Below are positions 5,924-7,677 of a stretch of 7,677 nucleotides of DNA, in pieces (within the stretch, counting starts at the first letter, position 1; every line of letters begins with the position of its first letter). A program made the translations under genes and the position numbers. The stretch comes from Candidatus Pacearchaeota archaeon (GTDB lineage Archaea; Nanobdellota; Nanobdellia; Pacearchaeales; GW2011-AR1): positions 1 through 7,677 of the forward strand of contig NZDU01000060.1 in assembly GCA_002688875.1 (NCBI GenBank). Direction: 5' to 3'. The notes under the pieces were generated by a model that saw nothing but the letters and a program-made list of their open reading frames with translations, had not been told where the DNA came from and ran no database searches.

Positions 5924-6895
5924 ATGAAAAAAGCACTAATTACAGGTATAAATGGAATGGACGGGAGTTATTTAGCTGATTTGCTCCTTGAAAAGGGGTA
6001 TGAAGTATATGGGATGGAACGAAGAAATTCAACTCTCAATCGAACTAATACTATACACTTAGTAGATAGAATAACTTTTTTACATGGGGATTTAACCGAC
6101 CAGAATTCATTATTAAGATGTCTAAAAAAATCAGATCCAGATGAAGTTTATAACTTAGGTTCACAATCTTTTGTTGGAGAGAGTTGGAATACACCCGAGC
6201 ACACCGGAGATGTAACTGGTTTAGGTGCATTGAGAGTGTTAGAGGCGATTAGAGTATATGGAAAACAGCTTAAGTTTTATCAGGCTTCAACATCAGAAAT
6301 GTTTGGAAAAATGGAAAAGTTTGCAAATGAAGATACACCATTCTATCCAAGAAGTCCTTATGGAGTAGCTAAATTATACGCCCACTGGATTACAAAGAAT
6401 TATAGAAAATCTTACAATATGTTTAATGTTAGTGGTATATTATTTAATCATGAAGCTGAACGTAGAGGTATTGAATTTGTAACTAGAAAGATTACAGACG
6501 GGGTTGCTAGAATTCACTTGGGATTACAGGATAAAATAATATTAGGTAATCTTAATGCAAGAAGAGATTGGGGATATTCACCAGATTATGTTGAATCTAT
6601 GTGGTTAATGTTACAACAAGATAAACCAGATGATTATGTTGTTGCAACAGGAGAAATACATTCTGTTAGAGAGTTTTTAGATGCGGCTTTTAATGTGGTC
6701 GGAATAAATGGGTGGGATAATTATGTTGAGCAAGATTCAAAATTTATGAGACCAGCAGATGTATATTATCTTGCGGGGGATTCATCTAAAGCTCAAGAAA
6801 AATTAGGGTGGCAAAGAAAGACTTCTTTTAAGGAGATGGTTTCAAAAATGGTTCATAATGATATAGAACTAAATAATGGATCCAGTAGTAAATAG
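5924..6895 (+). CDS. gmd: GDP-mannose 4,6-dehydratase
   Basis: A short-chain dehydrogenase/reductase-type enzyme that converts GDP-mannose to GDP-4-keto-6-deoxy-D-mannose, the branch point to GDP-fucose, GDP-rhamnose and GDP-perosamine. The NADP-binding motif is TGINGMDGSYL (G8, G11, G14). The catalytic residues lie in QASTSEMFG (T123, E125) and SPYGVAKLYAHW (Y146, K150). Family-specific segments are FNHEAERRG followed by FVTRKIT (174-191; usually FNHESPRRG), LGNLNARRDWG (207-217) and MRPADVYYLAGDSSKA (275-290). At 323 residues it is shorter than typical bacterial Gmd (about 345-370), but all active-site parts are present. It starts two bases after the previous stop and overlaps the aminotransferase gene by 20 bases. 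That pairing points to the 4-amino sugar branch, since no fucose-synthase (fcl) or reductase gene is visible here. Supply of GDP-mannose must come from the host or from genes outside the window. Confidence 0.97.
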   Translation: MKKALITGINGMDGSYLADLLLEKGYEVYGMERRNSTLNRTNTIHLVDRITFLHGDLTDQNSLLRCLKKSDPDEVYNLGSQSFVGESWNTPEHTGDVTGLGALRVLEAIRVYGKQLKFYQASTSEMFGKMEKFANEDTPFYPRSPYGVAKLYAHWITKNYRKSYNMFNVSGILFNHEAERRGIEFVTRKITDGVARIHLGLQDKIILGNLNARRDWGYSPDYVESMWLMLQQDKPDDYVVATGEIHSVREFLDAAFNVVGINGWDNYVEQDSKFMRPADVYYLAGDSSKAQEKLGWQRKTSFKEMVSKMVHNDIELNNGSSSK

Positions 6896-7677
6896 AGCAG
6901 CAAAGAGATTCATTCCTGTAGCAGAGCCCTCGATTGGTAAGAGAGAAGTGAAGGCGGTTGCAGAGGTTGTAGAGAGCGGCTGGATTTCACAGGGACAAGT
7001 GGTTAACGAGTTTGAACAAATATTTGCAAATTTCCATGATACAAAATATGGTTCAGCTTGTACTTCTGGTACGACAGCTTTGCATTTAGCCTTGGCAGTA
7101 TGTGATATTTCCAGAGGGGATGAAGTAATTATACCAGATTTTACTATGGTTGCTCTAGCTAATGCTACACTTCTTTCTGGGGGAACTCCTGTTTTCGCAG
7201 ATGTTGTAGGTGGAGTTGGCAACTTGAGCCTTGATTGTATTAAAGAAAAAATAACGGATAAAACCACAGTTGTTATTGTAGTGCACACTTATGGTGAGCC
7301 TATAGATGACATTGTAGAAATAAGTAAATATTTAAATAAGAGAGGAATCTTTTTAATTGAAGATTGTGCGGAAGCTCACTACGCCGTTCATAAATCTGGA
7401 GGAAAGGTAGGCTCCTTCGGAGATTTAGCAATATTTAGTTTTTATGCAAACAAAAATATTACAACAGGTGAAGGAGGGCTTGTTATTACTGACAACAAAG
7501 ATGTAAAAGATAGATTAGATAGAATTAGGATGCACGCTTTTACTCCCGGAAAACATTTTTGCCATACGGAAAGAGCCTTCGGTTACAGAATGACTAACAT
7601 GCAAGCGGCTATGGGTATAGAGCAACATAGAAGGCATGAAGAATTTATGTTATCCAGGTGGACTCTAAGACAGAGAT
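6876..7677 (+). CDS. per: DegT/DnrJ/EryC1 aminotransferase, GDP-perosamine synthase-like (3'-truncated)
   Basis: The frame is open from ATG 6876 to the window end (267 complete codons; the family is about 365-390), so roughly the last 100-120 residues are missing. It is a PLP-dependent sugar aminotransferase. The start region has IPVAEPSIGKREVKAV and SGWISQGQVVNEFE; the phosphate-binding part is SACTSGTTALHLAL; IEDCAEAH has D163 for the pyridine nitrogen; and SFYANKNITTGEGG carries the Schiff-base lysine K193. That last motif is very close to the SFFGNKTITTGEGG of Per/RfbE GDP-perosamine synthases, and RMTNMQAAMG also fits. With gmd immediately upstream, the likely reaction is glutamate-dependent amination of GDP-4-keto-6-deoxymannose to GDP-perosamine. 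Other 4-amino sugars remain possible. The start lies 20 bases inside gmd without a clear ribosome binding site, so it is probably translationally coupled. Confidence 0.93.
   Translation, partial: MDPVVNRAAKRFIPVAEPSIGKREVKAVAEVVESGWISQGQVVNEFEQIFANFHDTKYGSACTSGTTALHLALAVCDISRGDEVIIPDFTMVALANATLLSGGTPVFADVVGGVGNLSLDCIKEKITDKTTVVIVVHTYGEPIDDIVEISKYLNKRGIFLIEDCAEAHYAVHKSGGKVGSFGDLAIFSFYANKNITTGEGGLVITDNKDVKDRLDRIRMHAFTPGKHFCHTERAFGYRMTNMQAAMGIEQHRRHEEFMLSRWTLRQR

Noticed and set aside
6869..7288. Antisense open frame of 139 codons opposite the aminotransferase
   Set aside because: The + strand here encodes a well-conserved DegT-family aminotransferase continuing to the window end; the reverse frame is its shadow.

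Overview
The window is an AT-rich stretch (roughly one third G+C by eye) with eleven genes on the + strand. There is almost no intergenic DNA: the largest gap is 15 bases, and most junctions are overlaps such as TAATG or ATGA. TAA, TAG and TGA all serve as stops, so the standard code fits. Extreme packing, a tiny free-standing HNH endonuclease and a run of unrelated small sugar-modifying genes suggest a tailed-phage genome, probably from an environmental metagenome. No structural phage gene is visible, so a surface-polysaccharide locus of an uncultivated bacterium cannot be excluded.

Layout: (1) 2-492 holds an acidic orphan protein and a very basic HNH-type protein. (2) 449-1279 is a GT-A glycosyltransferase whose start lies inside the HNH gene. 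(3) 1279-2922 holds a radical SAM enzyme with a SPASM-like C-terminal cysteine set, then a class I SAM methyltransferase. (4) 2931-5921 holds four more putative GT-A glycosyltransferases of different families: a GxDQ-type enzyme, a GT32 enzyme, an enzyme resembling the glycosyltransferase domain of collagen lysyl hydroxylase/galactosyltransferase (PLOD type), and a GT2-like enzyme. (5) 5924-7677 holds GDP-mannose 4,6-dehydratase and a DegT/DnrJ/EryC1 aminotransferase resembling GDP-perosamine synthase, the latter cut by the window end.

Working model (inference): the last two genes convert GDP-mannose to GDP-4-keto-6-deoxymannose and then to GDP-perosamine or a related 4-amino sugar. Up to five glycosyltransferases assemble a short glycan from this and other donors. 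The methyltransferase and radical SAM enzyme modify the sugar or the acceptor. The acceptor could be a virion protein, modified DNA or a host surface glycan; the sequence does not say which. No lipid-carrier initiating transferase, flippase or polymerase is visible, and no gene has a recognisable membrane segment, which favours a cytosolic glycosylation pathway over a classical exported O-antigen, within the limits of this window. No RNA genes, CRISPR arrays, insertion sequences, terminators or clear promoters were found.
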